NCBI GenBank assembly: GCA_964625745.1
Contig: CAZVCJ010000005.1
Coordinates: 3,101-67,100 of the forward strand
Source of the DNA: CAZVCJ01 sp964625745
GTDB taxonomy: Bacteria > Chloroflexota > Anaerolineae > VGOG01
Reading direction: 5' to 3'
DNA: 64,000 nt
Positions 51,257 to 59,730 of the stretch are shown one piece after another (position 1 is the first letter of the stretch; each line of letters starts with the position of its first letter). A program made the position numbers and the translations under genes. The notes under the pieces are model-generated. The model searched no databases and was not told where the DNA came from. It saw only the letters and a list, made by a program, of their open reading frames with translations.

Positions 51257-52720
51257 CTAACCTCCCAATCTGGCAACGATAGGCACCACACCGGTGTTGA
51301 TGACATTCATCAAGATAGAGGGGTAAACGCCGACCACGATCAAAAGGGCGCACAGGATGAGAAGAGCGACTTTCTCACGCCGCGTTACGTCCCCCACGTG
51401 TTCAAACTCAGCTTTGAGGGGGCCAAAGAAAACGTGTTGCACAACCCGCAGGATGTAGGCCGCGGTGATGACGATGCCCAGGGCGGAGATGGCCGCCACC
51501 ACGGGATAGGCCTGCCAAACGCCAATGAAGATCTGCAATTCGGCCACGAACCCTGAGAGCCCCGGCATGCCCATAGACACCAGTCCCCCGATAATGAAAG
51601 CGATGGCCACCACCGGCATTTTCTGCGCAAAGCCCCCCAGGTCCGGTATGTGCCGCGTGTGGGCGCGATCGTAGACGCAGCCGACCACAGCAAAGAAGAG
51701 AGCCGTCATAATGCCGTGGGAGAACATTTGCAGGGTGGCCCCGTTCATGCCCATCACGTTCATGGTCGCCCAGCCCATGGTCACCAGCCCCATGTGGCTC
51801 ACGCTGGAATAACCAATGACGTACTTGAAGTCCTGCTGGGCCATGGCCACCGACGCGCCGTAGACCACGTTGACCACCGTCAGGATGACCACCCAGGGCA
51901 GCCAGAATTTGGCTCCGTCAGGCAGCAAAACGACCGCCACCCGCAGGCCGCTGTAGGCTCCCAGCTTCATCAAAACCCCAGCGTGCAACATACTGGCCGC
52001 CGTAGGCGCGGCCACGTGGCCGTCGGGCGACCAGGTGTGAAAAGGCCAGATGCCAGCCAGCACTCCGAACCCGATGAAAATAGGCAGGAAGAAAATCCGT
52101 TGGAAATCCACCGGGAAGTTGACCGTAGCCAGCTCCAGCAGATCAAAGGTATGCAATCCGCTCTTGAAGTAGATGGCCAGAGCGCCCACCAGGGCGATGA
52201 TGCTGCCTGCCAGCAAATAGAGCGTCAGCTTCATGGCCGCGTACTTCCGCGTCACTTTCCATCCCCAGACGCTGATGAGGATGAACATGGGCAACACAGC
52301 GATCTCGTAGAAGAGGAAGAGCAAGAACATGTCCGTCGTCATGAAGACGCCGAAAACGCCCGACACCAGCAGCAGCATCAGGGCGAAGAATTCTTTGATG
52401 CGCGGCATCGTCCAGGACATCAGGCAGCCGGTAAAGATCACGAAGCCCGTCAGGAGCAACATGGGCAGGCTGATCCCGTCCACTGCCAGATGGTAAGAAA
52501 TGCCCAGGCTGGGTATCCAACGCGCGTGCTCCTCGAACTGGAAGCCCCCCCTGGTCATGTCGTAGGCACAATAGACGTAGATAGAAAAAGCCAGCGAGAT
52601 AAAGGCCGCTGTCGTAGCCACAACCTTGATGGGCAAAGTCTTCTTTTCAGGCAAGGCCATGATGATGAAAGCCCCGATTAAGGGAGAGAAAAGAATGACA
52701 CTCAGAAATGGGAAATTCAT
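51257..52720 (-). CDS. nuoM: NADH-quinone oxidoreductase subunit M, divergent copy
   Basis: 487 residues. Proton-pumping antiporter-like subunit with key Glu in LLFLFYEIAVLPMFIL and Lys in AGVLMKLGAYSGLRV. Its core motif HTWSPDGHVAAPTAASM departs from the usual WLPDAH.EAPTAGS, so this is the more diverged of two tandem NuoM-like genes. The ATG at 52720 is preferred over one 15 bases upstream. A 16-bp-stem hairpin (52745-52780) separates it from the other copy. Confidence 0.9.
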   Translation of the reverse strand: MNFPFLSVILFSPLIGAFIIMALPEKKTLPIKVVATTAAFISLAFSIYVYCAYDMTRGGFQFEEHARWIPSLGISYHLAVDGISLPMLLLTGFVIFTGCLMSWTMPRIKEFFALMLLLVSGVFGVFMTTDMFLLFLFYEIAVLPMFILISVWGWKVTRKYAAMKLTLYLLAGSIIALVGALAIYFKSGLHTFDLLELATVNFPVDFQRIFFLPIFIGFGVLAGIWPFHTWSPDGHVAAPTAASMLHAGVLMKLGAYSGLRVAVVLLPDGAKFWLPWVVILTVVNVVYGASVAMAQQDFKYVIGYSSVSHMGLVTMGWATMNVMGMNGATLQMFSHGIMTALFFAVVGCVYDRAHTRHIPDLGGFAQKMPVVAIAFIIGGLVSMGMPGLSGFVAELQIFIGVWQAYPVVAAISALGIVITAAYILRVVQHVFFGPLKAEFEHVGDVTRREKVALLILCALLIVVGVYPSILMNVINTGVVPIVARLGG

Positions 52721-52744
52721 AAAGCTGTCCCTCACGCTTGTTTT

Positions 52745-52780
52745 CAGGCTTCCGAAGTCTGGGGAGACTTCGGAAGCCTG
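52745..52780. repeat. Perfect 16-bp-stem hairpin between the two nuoM genes
   Basis: caggcttccgaagtct, gggg, then its exact complement. No T-run. It shares its core with the hairpin at 7090-7104. It could lower expression or protect upstream mRNA in the middle of the operon. Confidence 0.75.
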
Positions 52781-52784
52781 GCTG

Positions 52785-54314
52785 TCAACCGATCAGGTGC
52801 AAGACCGTCTGATTGATGACGTTCAGGATCCACGATGGATAGATCCCAATGGCCAGCATCAGGACCATGAGAGGGGCCACGGCCACCACCTCTCGAAGGC
52901 TGATCTCCGTTAATCCGGCCCAACGGGGGTTGAGGGGTCCCAGCAACACCCGCTGGATCATCCACAGCAGATAGGCCGCGGTGACCACCAGACCCAGGGT
53001 GGACAGAACAGTCAAGGCCGTGAACACGGGAAAAGCCCCTCTGAAGACCATGAACTCGCTGACGAAACCGTTCAAGCCCGGCAGTCCCAAGGAGGCCAGG
53101 GTGCAGAAGAGCAGGATCCCCCCATAGGCCGGCGCTACCACACCAACTCCGCCAAAGTCTTCCAGGTTCCGGGTGTGAGCGCGCTCGTAGATGACACCGA
53201 CCAGGAAGAACATGGCCGCTGCGGTGATGCCGTGATTGAACATCTGCAAGACCGCCCCGTTGTAGGCCATCACCCGGCTCTCCAATGGAGCACCGGCTAC
53301 AGCTATAGTAGCGATGCCCAGGATGACAAAGCCCATGTGGTTGACGGACGAATAGGCCACCAGTCGTTTGAAATCCTTCTGGGCCATGGCTGCCAGCGAG
53401 CCCAGGACTATTCCCAGGAAAGCCAAGACGGCAATCAAGGGGGCGTAGTGCTGAGCCATGTCGGGAAAGATGCCCAGCACGACGCGCAGGAAGCCGTAGG
53501 CACCCAGCTTGAGGAGCACCCCCGCCAGGAGCATGGAGCCGGCGGTGGGCGCCTCCGTGTGGGCGTCGGGCAGCCAGGTGTGGAAGGGCCAGATAGGTAC
53601 TTTGATGGCAAAGGCCAGGGAGAAGGCGAAGAAGGCCAGGATGCGAGCCGTCGTATTATCAATGAACCACAGGGCACGCCCTTCAGTGAGGAAGGGGCTT
53701 TCCCTGGTCAGGGTGACGATGTCGAAGGTGCCGCTCTCGAGGCCGCCCGTGGCCCACCAGATGCACTGGATGGCCAGCAACATGGCCACGCTGCCCACCA
53801 GAGTGTAGACGAAGAACTTGAAGGAGGCATAGCGCCGGTTGGCCCCACCCCAGACGTTGATCAGGAAGTACATGGGCACCAGGCCGATCTCCCAGAAGAT
53901 GTAGAAGATGACGAAATCGAGGGAGGCGAAGACGCCAAACATGCCCATCTCCAGCATCAGAAAGAGAGCGAAGTAGGCCTTGACGTGCTCCTTGATGCTG
54001 AAGGAACAGAGCAGCGCCGCCGGGGTGAGCAGGGCCGTCAGGAGGACCATGGGCACGCTGAGGCCGTCCACGCCCAGATGGTAGCGGGAATGGATCACCG
54101 CAAACCAGGTGTAGTTCTCCTCGAACTGCATACCCGCTTGCGACGGATCGTAGTTCACCCAGACGACGATAGCCAGGATCAAGGGGATCAGGCTGACCAG
54201 AAAAGCCGTCCACTTGATGGCTTTCTCCTTCTCCCCAGGGATGAACAGGATAATAGCCGATCCCAGGATAGGTATGAAGGTGATTAGTGTCAGGATAGGA
54301 ATGGGAAAGTCCAT
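52785..54314 (-). CDS. nuoM: NADH-quinone oxidoreductase subunit M, canonical copy
   Basis: 509 residues, about 14 TM helices. Motifs are the canonical ones: FYIFWEIGLVPMYFLI (Glu), WPFHTWLPDAHTEAPTAGSM and AGVLLKLGAYGFLR (Lys), plus QKDFKRLVAYSSVNHMG. ATG at 54314 with ggaga upstream. The frame further upstream is ignored. Together with the diverged copy, complex I would carry four antiporter-like subunits (L, M, M, N). Confidence 0.92.
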   Translation of the reverse strand: MDFPIPILTLITFIPILGSAIILFIPGEKEKAIKWTAFLVSLIPLILAIVVWVNYDPSQAGMQFEENYTWFAVIHSRYHLGVDGLSVPMVLLTALLTPAALLCSFSIKEHVKAYFALFLMLEMGMFGVFASLDFVIFYIFWEIGLVPMYFLINVWGGANRRYASFKFFVYTLVGSVAMLLAIQCIWWATGGLESGTFDIVTLTRESPFLTEGRALWFIDNTTARILAFFAFSLAFAIKVPIWPFHTWLPDAHTEAPTAGSMLLAGVLLKLGAYGFLRVVLGIFPDMAQHYAPLIAVLAFLGIVLGSLAAMAQKDFKRLVAYSSVNHMGFVILGIATIAVAGAPLESRVMAYNGAVLQMFNHGITAAAMFFLVGVIYERAHTRNLEDFGGVGVVAPAYGGILLFCTLASLGLPGLNGFVSEFMVFRGAFPVFTALTVLSTLGLVVTAAYLLWMIQRVLLGPLNPRWAGLTEISLREVVAVAPLMVLMLAIGIYPSWILNVINQTVLHLIG

Positions 54315-54325
54315 CCACGTTTCTC

Positions 54326-56449
54326 CTACAAGAGATACGTATACAATGTTATCAGAAACAACACAGAGATGAGCGCTATCAACAAGTAGTTCTGCGCCCG
54401 GCCGGTCTGGAGAGGGCGAAGGGCCCGCCCCAGCCACTTGACGCTGTTACCCACCAGATTCACAGCCCCGTCAACCACATTCCTGTCGAACCAGCGATTG
54501 CCCAACGCTATGGCAAAGGCTCCTTTGGCAATGGCATGCAGCGTCCCGTCAATGATGCCTCTGTCAATCCAGGCGTAAACGTGATTAGCAATCCACACTG
54601 TAGGGCGAATGAAGACCACCGCGTAAATCTCGTCAATGTAGTACTTGTTGCGGAGAAGGGTGTGAACGGGGCCCAGGGCTTTCACCAGCGGGTCGGGCTG
54701 GCCAGCCTCCAGAGGTTTCCGCCCATAGACGAGCCATCCCAGGAAGAGCCCCCCCAGGGCCACCACCAGCGAGACCGCCAGCGGGAAGAAGTTAAAGGGT
54801 GCCGCTTCGGCCTCGATGTGCAGGGCTTCAGCCAAGCTGCCGATGAAATGGTGAAAGGGATTGTGCAAGATGCCGCCCAGCAGGGGGAAATCCTCGGGGA
54901 TGCCGATCCAGCCGCCGATCACCGCGAAGCAAGCCAGCACCACCAGCGGAATTGTGATCCAGGGCACGCTCTCCGGCACGTGCTCCGCCACTTTGGTGCG
55001 GGGTTTGCCCAGGAAAGTCAGGCAAATCTGACGTCCAGTGTAGAAGGCGGTCAGCAACGCCGCCAATGCCAGGGTCCAGAAGACCAGGGTATGGCCATGA
55101 GCCCAGGCGTCGGCAAAGATCTCGTCCTTGGACCAGAAGCCAGCGGTGATGATCGGAAAGCCGGACAGAGCCAGTCCCCCTATGATGAAGGTCCAGGCGG
55201 TGAAGGGCATCCTTTTGAGCAGCCCACCCATGCCCGTCATGTCGTTGGGGTCAAATTCACCCTCACCCCCATGCCCCTCTCCCTGAGAGGGAGAGGGGTG
55301 AGGGGTGAGGGTATGATGGGCGTGCTCCATGCCGTGGATGACCGAGCCGGAGCACAAAAACAGGAGGGCCTTGAAGAAGGCGTGGGTCAACAGGTGGAAA
55401 ATGCCAGCGACGTAGGCCCCGATACCCAAAGCGGCGATCATGTAGCCCAACTGGCTGATGGTAGAGTAAGCCAGCACCCGCTTGATGTCATTCTGGGCCA
55501 CGGCGATGGTCGCAGCAAAGAGAGCGGTGAAAGTGCCGATAGCAGCCACCACCGTAAGCTGCGGGCCGTGTTCCACAGCAGTAAAGAGGGGGAACATACG
55601 GGCCACCATGAACACACCAGCCGAGACCATGGTCGCAGCGTGGATCAGCGCGCTGACCGGCGTGGGACCTTCCATCGCGTCAGGCAACCAGACGTGGAGG
55701 GGGAACTGAGACGATTTACCCACCGCTCCGCCAAAGATCAGGATGGCGATCACCGTAGCTATCGGCAACGTCCCCACCAGGGGCAGGGTCACACTGGTCT
55801 CAGCCAGGGTGTGAAGCGTCTCCGGGGCGAAAATGCGGGCGTAGGACAGATAGCCTGTCTGGGAGTAGAGATAGAGCATCCCCAGGAACATGATCACGTC
55901 GCCGATGCGGGTGGTAATGAAGGCCTTTATGCCAGCCAGGTAAGCCGAGCGCTTTTCGAACCAGAAGCCTATGAGGAGATAAGAGCAGAGGCCCATGATC
56001 TCCCAGAAGATGAAAAGCATCAACAGGTTATCGGCTACCACCAGGCCCAGCATCCCGCAGGCAAAGAGGGAGATGTAGGCGAAAAAGCGGGAGTAGCGGG
56101 GATCGCCGTGCATGTAGCCCACGGAGTAGATGAAGATCATCAGGCAGACCAGAGGGACCATAAAAAGGCCGGCTGCGGTCAGGGGGTCCACCAGGACGCC
56201 CATGGTGAACCAATCCTCGCCTATGGGAAGCCACCGAAACGCCGCGTGAAAAGGTTCTTCTCCCAGTTGATGCACCCCAATGGCTGTCCAGAAGACCAAT
56301 TGGGAGACAACGAAGGACAAAGCAATGGCTCCAATAGCCAACCAGTGGCTGACCCTCTTCCAGCGGTTGAAAAAGAGGATGATCAGACCAAAGGCCAGCA
56401 GGGGGAACAGTGGGATCAACCAGGCCAGGTTAAAGAAAAACTCTTGCAT
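54326..56449 (-). CDS. nuoL: NADH-quinone oxidoreductase subunit L
   Basis: 707-residue distal antiporter-like subunit with a long C-terminal lateral helix region. Motifs: LLMLFIFWEIMGLCSYLLIGFW, LHVWLPDAMEGPTPVSALIHAATMV and NDIKRVLAYSTISQLGYM. In the loop after SVIHGMEHAHH, the sequence TLTPHPSPSQGEG (55254-55312) is read from an inserted palindromic repeat. In family members a short loop leads directly to MGGLLKRMP. The insertion is in frame and adds about 20 residues in a surface loop. Confidence 0.92.
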   Translation of the reverse strand: MQEFFFNLAWLIPLFPLLAFGLIILFFNRWKRVSHWLAIGAIALSFVVSQLVFWTAIGVHQLGEEPFHAAFRWLPIGEDWFTMGVLVDPLTAAGLFMVPLVCLMIFIYSVGYMHGDPRYSRFFAYISLFACGMLGLVVADNLLMLFIFWEIMGLCSYLLIGFWFEKRSAYLAGIKAFITTRIGDVIMFLGMLYLYSQTGYLSYARIFAPETLHTLAETSVTLPLVGTLPIATVIAILIFGGAVGKSSQFPLHVWLPDAMEGPTPVSALIHAATMVSAGVFMVARMFPLFTAVEHGPQLTVVAAIGTFTALFAATIAVAQNDIKRVLAYSTISQLGYMIAALGIGAYVAGIFHLLTHAFFKALLFLCSGSVIHGMEHAHHTLTPHPSPSQGEGHGGEGEFDPNDMTGMGGLLKRMPFTAWTFIIGGLALSGFPIITAGFWSKDEIFADAWAHGHTLVFWTLALAALLTAFYTGRQICLTFLGKPRTKVAEHVPESVPWITIPLVVLACFAVIGGWIGIPEDFPLLGGILHNPFHHFIGSLAEALHIEAEAAPFNFFPLAVSLVVALGGLFLGWLVYGRKPLEAGQPDPLVKALGPVHTLLRNKYYIDEIYAVVFIRPTVWIANHVYAWIDRGIIDGTLHAIAKGAFAIALGNRWFDRNVVDGAVNLVGNSVKWLGRALRPLQTGRAQNYLLIALISVLFLITLYTYLL
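55254..55312. repeat. Palindromic repeat inserted in frame in nuoL
   Basis: caccctcaccccca...ctctccctgagagggagagggg...tgagggtg: a near-perfect palindrome of the same family as 3774-3812 and 24736-24966, inside a conserved respiratory gene, without breaking the frame. Confidence 0.85.
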
Positions 56450-56528
56450 GAATTACCTCTTACTGGAGATTGGAGGTTGGAGGTTGGACAATCCAACTTC
56501 CAACTTGCAACCTCTAACTTCCAAGTGG

Positions 56529-56846
56529 CTACCACTTCATCAAGTCAATATCTTCCACGATGACCGTGTCGCGGCTGCGATAGATGGCGATGATCAGAGC
56601 CAGGCCCACGGCGGCTTCGGCTGCGGCCACGGTGAGGACAAAGATGGCGAAGACCTGGCCGATGACCGCCTGGGGGGTGATGTAGCGCCAGAAGGCTACC
56701 AGATTGATGTTCACGGCGTTCAGCATCAGCTCGATGCCCATCAGGATGCCGATGGCATTGCGGCGGGACAGGACTCCGTATAGACCGATGCAGAACAAAG
56801 CGGCAGCGACGACTAGATACCAAGATAAAGGGATTACCATATTCAT
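56529..56846 (-). CDS. nuoK: NADH-quinone oxidoreductase subunit K
   Basis: About 105 residues, three TM helices, with the two conserved membrane Glu residues (GIELMLNAVNINLVAF and TVAAAEAAVGLALII). Four in-frame ATGs between 56840 and 56858 make the start uncertain; no clear Shine-Dalgarno. A consensus promoter on the opposite strand overlaps this 5' end. Confidence 0.9.
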   Translation of the reverse strand: MNMVIPLSWYLVVAAALFCIGLYGVLSRRNAIGILMGIELMLNAVNINLVAFWRYITPQAVIGQVFAIFVLTVAAAEAAVGLALIIAIYRSRDTVIVEDIDLMKW

Positions 56847-56860
56847 TGCCATTTCCATTT

Positions 56861-56889
56861 TTGACAAATGCGATCTCTTGTGCTATACT
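56861..56889 (+). promoter_or_regulatory. Consensus promoter opposite to the nuo operon
   Basis: TTGACA (56861-56866), 17 bp, TATACT (56884-56889), plus strand. It reads away from nuoK into a short transcript that ends in a T-run at 56975-56980. Confidence 0.8.
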
Positions 56890-56895
56890 TTTGTC

Positions 56896-56980
56896 CAGAA
56901 CCGGGTGACCTGGTGAATCCCTGGCACACCACCAGGGTGTAAGCAGGTTGTGTCGCGCAAGCGTCCCCCGGTCATTTTTT
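56896..56980 (+). ncRNA. Small RNA, possibly the signal recognition particle RNA
   Basis: An ~85-nt transcript is predicted from the consensus promoter and a terminal stem (accggg-t-gac against gtc-c-cccggt) with tttttt. The 5' half reads acctggtgaatccc and the 3' half gtgtaagcagg, resembling the GGUGAA and GCAG elements of small bacterial SRP RNA. However, the usual GGAA apical loop is not evident, and an alternative hairpin (ccctgg/ccagggt) competes. A small RNA is well supported; the SRP identity is tentative. Confidence 0.5.
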
Positions 56981-57449
56981 ATGCCCGTGCCAACGCTTCC
57001 AACAACTCATTGAGCGTTACCCTGCGGTCGGGCTCTTCACGTCCTCGCGATATGGCGATGGCTCGCCTATGTGCTCCAGATTTCCTCCCCACCCTGTCGA
57101 ATGTGACGACCTCTTTGGGTATCCACAGCCCAGTTGTTCCCCGAAGCAGTTGTAGTAACCGGCCTCTCAACATGGCTTCATGTCCTGGGTATTCCTCATC
57201 AATGACCACCAGCGTCAGTTGATCAGCCACATCTCGCAAAAGCAAGAATAATGCAGCAGCAAATATCAGGAGTACAGCCAGCTTTGTTGATTTGTCTAAC
57301 CGACGCAGACGAGCAAGGGCCTCACGCTTAACGGCGGCCGGGATAAGGATAGCATATTGCCGTTGATTAGAGAAGGCCAGCACTGTATCCTGTGGTTCTT
57401 CTATCCGTCTACTTTGATCAACCTCAAGTTGTAGTCCGGCATGAACCAC
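56979..57449 (-). CDS. Unknown membrane protein between nuoJ and nuoK
   Basis: 156 residues, GTG start seven bases after the nuoJ stop, so co-transcribed with the operon. One TM helix (KLAVLLIFAAALFLLL, about 57-72) separates a short N-terminal part from a soluble basic C-terminal domain (VVIDEEYPGHEAMLR, VGRKSGAHRRAIAIS and PDRRVTLNELLEAL). It is no complex I subunit that I know. The C-terminal domain recalls DNA/RNA-binding or nuclease-like folds, but this is only an impression. Its 3' end touches the end of the antisense small RNA. Confidence 0.6.
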   Translation of the reverse strand: MVHAGLQLEVDQSRRIEEPQDTVLAFSNQRQYAILIPAAVKREALARLRRLDKSTKLAVLLIFAAALFLLLRDVADQLTLVVIDEEYPGHEAMLRGRLLQLLRGTTGLWIPKEVVTFDRVGRKSGAHRRAIAISRGREEPDRRVTLNELLEALARA

Positions 57450-57455
57450 CGAGGG

Positions 57456-57956
57456 TCATTCCCTTTCCCTCGCGATGATAATCGAACCCACCAGCGCTAC
57501 AAGCAGCAGCACCGAGGCTACCTCGAAGGGCACGGCATAGGTGCTCATCAATTCCTGGCCAAGGATGCTTATACTTTCGTAAGAGACGGCGGCCTCTACC
57601 ACAGGCCAATTCACTCTCAGCAAGACAAAGCCTAACACAGCAAAGAAGAGCAAGGCCACCAGGCTTGAGATGCCCCATTGGGCGTTGCGCTGCACCAGAT
57701 CTTTGGCCATCAGGCGACGAGTGAGCATGATGGCGAAGATGATCAGGATGGCGATGGCTCCCACGTAGACCAGGATCTGCACCGCAGCCAGGAAGCCCGC
57801 TTCCAGCAAAACGTACAACCCCGCCACACCCACAAAGGAGAGGACCATGAAGAGCGCGCTGTGGAACAGGTTCTTGCTCGTCACGACGGCCACGGCGGCT
57901 CCTAGTGTTATGATACTGAAGACAATGAAGACAACTTGCAGCATGCTCGCTCCCAC
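57456..57956 (-). CDS. nuoJ: NADH-quinone oxidoreductase subunit J
   Basis: 166 residues, five TM helices. The conserved third helix, GFLAAVQILVYVGAIAILIIF, holds the pi-bulge region involved in coupling. It lies between nuoI (separated by a repeat tract at 57962-58036) and the unknown membrane gene. Confidence 0.92.
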   Translation of the reverse strand: MGASMLQVVFIVFSIITLGAAVAVVTSKNLFHSALFMVLSFVGVAGLYVLLEAGFLAAVQILVYVGAIAILIIFAIMLTRRLMAKDLVQRNAQWGISSLVALLFFAVLGFVLLRVNWPVVEAAVSYESISILGQELMSTYAVPFEVASVLLLVALVGSIIIARERE

Positions 57957-57961
57957 CTTTT

Positions 57962-58036
57962 GGGATTAGAGATTAGAGATTGGAGGTTGGAGATTGGACT
58001 TACAACTTCCATTTTCCAACTTCCATCTTCCAACTT
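57962..58036. repeat. Repeat tract between nuoI and nuoJ
   Basis: Tandem gattaga/gattgga/ggttgga units followed by their complementary form (caacttcc words), able to fold into a long hairpin. The same composition as 56463-56520 between nuoL and nuoK. It reaches to the last codons of nuoI. Confidence 0.8.
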
Positions 58037-58534
58037 CTATTCCCAATCCTTCCCCGACTCATGAACGCCGTACTTATCCCCGATGGCCAACATCTTCTCC
58101 AAATCCCACACCATCTCCGGCGAATAGCTGGCCAGTTCGTATTCGTGGCTCATCTCGATGGCACTGAAGGTGCAGGCCTCCACACAGAGGCGACAGAAAA
58201 GGCACCGCGCCAGGTTGTAGCAGAAGGCGGTCACTTTTCGCTCCCGCCCCTTGCCCTCTCCTTCCACTTCGAGGACGTTATTGGGACAGGCTCGCACACA
58301 CAAGCCGCAAGCGGTGCACTTCGGCTCGCCCGTCTCGGCATCGCGCAGTTGCATCAACGCGCCGCGGAAGCGGGGAAACATGGGCAGCTTCTCCTCAGGA
58401 TACTGCACCGTGAAGAGGCCTTCCAGCACGGGGTCGGGACGTATGCCTCCTCGAATCCCCGTATGTCCCAGATAGCTCTGGACGAAATGCTTGCCCGCAA
58501 CCCAAAGACCTTTTGCTATGCCTAGACCGAACAT
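58037..58534 (-). CDS. nuoI: NADH-quinone oxidoreductase subunit I
   Basis: 165-residue ferredoxin-like subunit with two [4Fe-4S] motifs, CTACGLCVRACPNN and CLFCRLCVEACTF. It carries electrons to NuoB (cluster N2). Start ATG at 58534; its frame ends in a repeat tract. Confidence 0.92.
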   Translation of the reverse strand: MFGLGIAKGLWVAGKHFVQSYLGHTGIRGGIRPDPVLEGLFTVQYPEEKLPMFPRFRGALMQLRDAETGEPKCTACGLCVRACPNNVLEVEGEGKGRERKVTAFCYNLARCLFCRLCVEACTFSAIEMSHEYELASYSPEMVWDLEKMLAIGDKYGVHESGKDWE

Positions 58535-58562
58535 GAATACCTCTTACGAATCAGCGAATCTG

Positions 58563-59720
58563 CTATCTTCGCGCCGTGATGCGTTGCAGGCGCCTGGATC
58601 GCGACTTGCGACTGACAAAGGCCAGGAGGCCGATAACGACGGCGGCAATGGCAATGTTGGCAACCAGCAGGACAAAGCTTTGCACGAGACCATCAGCGAT
58701 CAATTTGTCCACCAGGCCGACCGCCATCAAGTTGACCAGCGCCAGCGGCACCAGGAATTTCCAGGCCAGGTTCAGCAGGTGATCAATGCGGATGCGCGGT
58801 ATCATGCTGCGTACCCACCAGAAGAGAAAGATGACCGCCGCGCACTTGACGAAGAACCAGACGTAGCCCGGCAGGATGGGGCCACGCCAGCCGGCCAGGA
58901 AAAGAGTGGTGATGACGGCAGACATGGCGAACAGGTTGATGTACTCGGCCATGAAGAACATCACGAACTTCATCCCGCTGTACTCGGTGAAGTAGCCAGC
59001 CACCAGCTCCGAGTCGGCCTCGATCATGTCGAAGGGAGCTCGGTACAGCTCTGCGAAGGACGCCAGCAGGTAGACGAAGAAAACCAGGGGCATGGTGATG
59101 AGATACGGCACCGACTGCTGGCGCACGATCTCGACCATGGACATCGAGCCGGTCAGCAAGACGACGGCCACGATGCTCAACAACATCGGGATCTCGTAGC
59201 TGATGAGTTGGGCCACCACGCGAAAAGCGCCCAGCAGCGAATACTTATTGTTGGACGACCAGCCGGCCATCAAGACGGCAATGGTTCCCAGAGAAGCGAT
59301 AGCCACTATGTACAGGATGCCGATGTTGAGATCGGCGCCCCACGCCCCCTCGCCAAACGGCAGCACAGCGTAAATGAGCACGGCGGGGATGATGATGCAG
59401 ATAGGGGCCAGGAGATGCACCCAGTAGTCGGCTCCCTGGGGGACGATGTCCTCTTTTGTCAGCATCTTGATGCCATCGGCCACAGGAGTGAGAATGCCCC
59501 ACGGTCCCCAGCGGTTGGGACCCAAGCGGTCTTGAAATCGCCCGATGACCTTGCGCTCGCCCAGGGTGAGAACCAGCACCGAACCCAGTCCGATGAAAAG
59601 AAGAATGAGGCCCACCCCGAAGTGCACCACGAGTCCCGCAGCCCACAGCGGCAGGAACCCGGCCAGCCAGGTGGTGATGGCCTCACGAAGATTGACGAAC
59701 AATAGATTCAGTACATCCAT
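58563..59720 (-). CDS. nuoH: NADH-quinone oxidoreductase subunit H
   Basis: 385 residues, about eight TM helices, membrane anchor next to the quinone chamber. Typical motifs are GERKVIGRFQDRLGPNRWG and AELYRAPFDMIEADSELVAGY (acid-rich loop of the coupling path). The C-terminus is basic. Confidence 0.94.
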   Translation of the reverse strand: MDVLNLLFVNLREAITTWLAGFLPLWAAGLVVHFGVGLILLFIGLGSVLVLTLGERKVIGRFQDRLGPNRWGPWGILTPVADGIKMLTKEDIVPQGADYWVHLLAPICIIIPAVLIYAVLPFGEGAWGADLNIGILYIVAIASLGTIAVLMAGWSSNNKYSLLGAFRVVAQLISYEIPMLLSIVAVVLLTGSMSMVEIVRQQSVPYLITMPLVFFVYLLASFAELYRAPFDMIEADSELVAGYFTEYSGMKFVMFFMAEYINLFAMSAVITTLFLAGWRGPILPGYVWFFVKCAAVIFLFWWVRSMIPRIRIDHLLNLAWKFLVPLALVNLMAVGLVDKLIADGLVQSFVLLVANIAIAAVVIGLLAFVSRKSRSRRLQRITARR

Positions 59721-59730
59721 GCCTTGTCCC

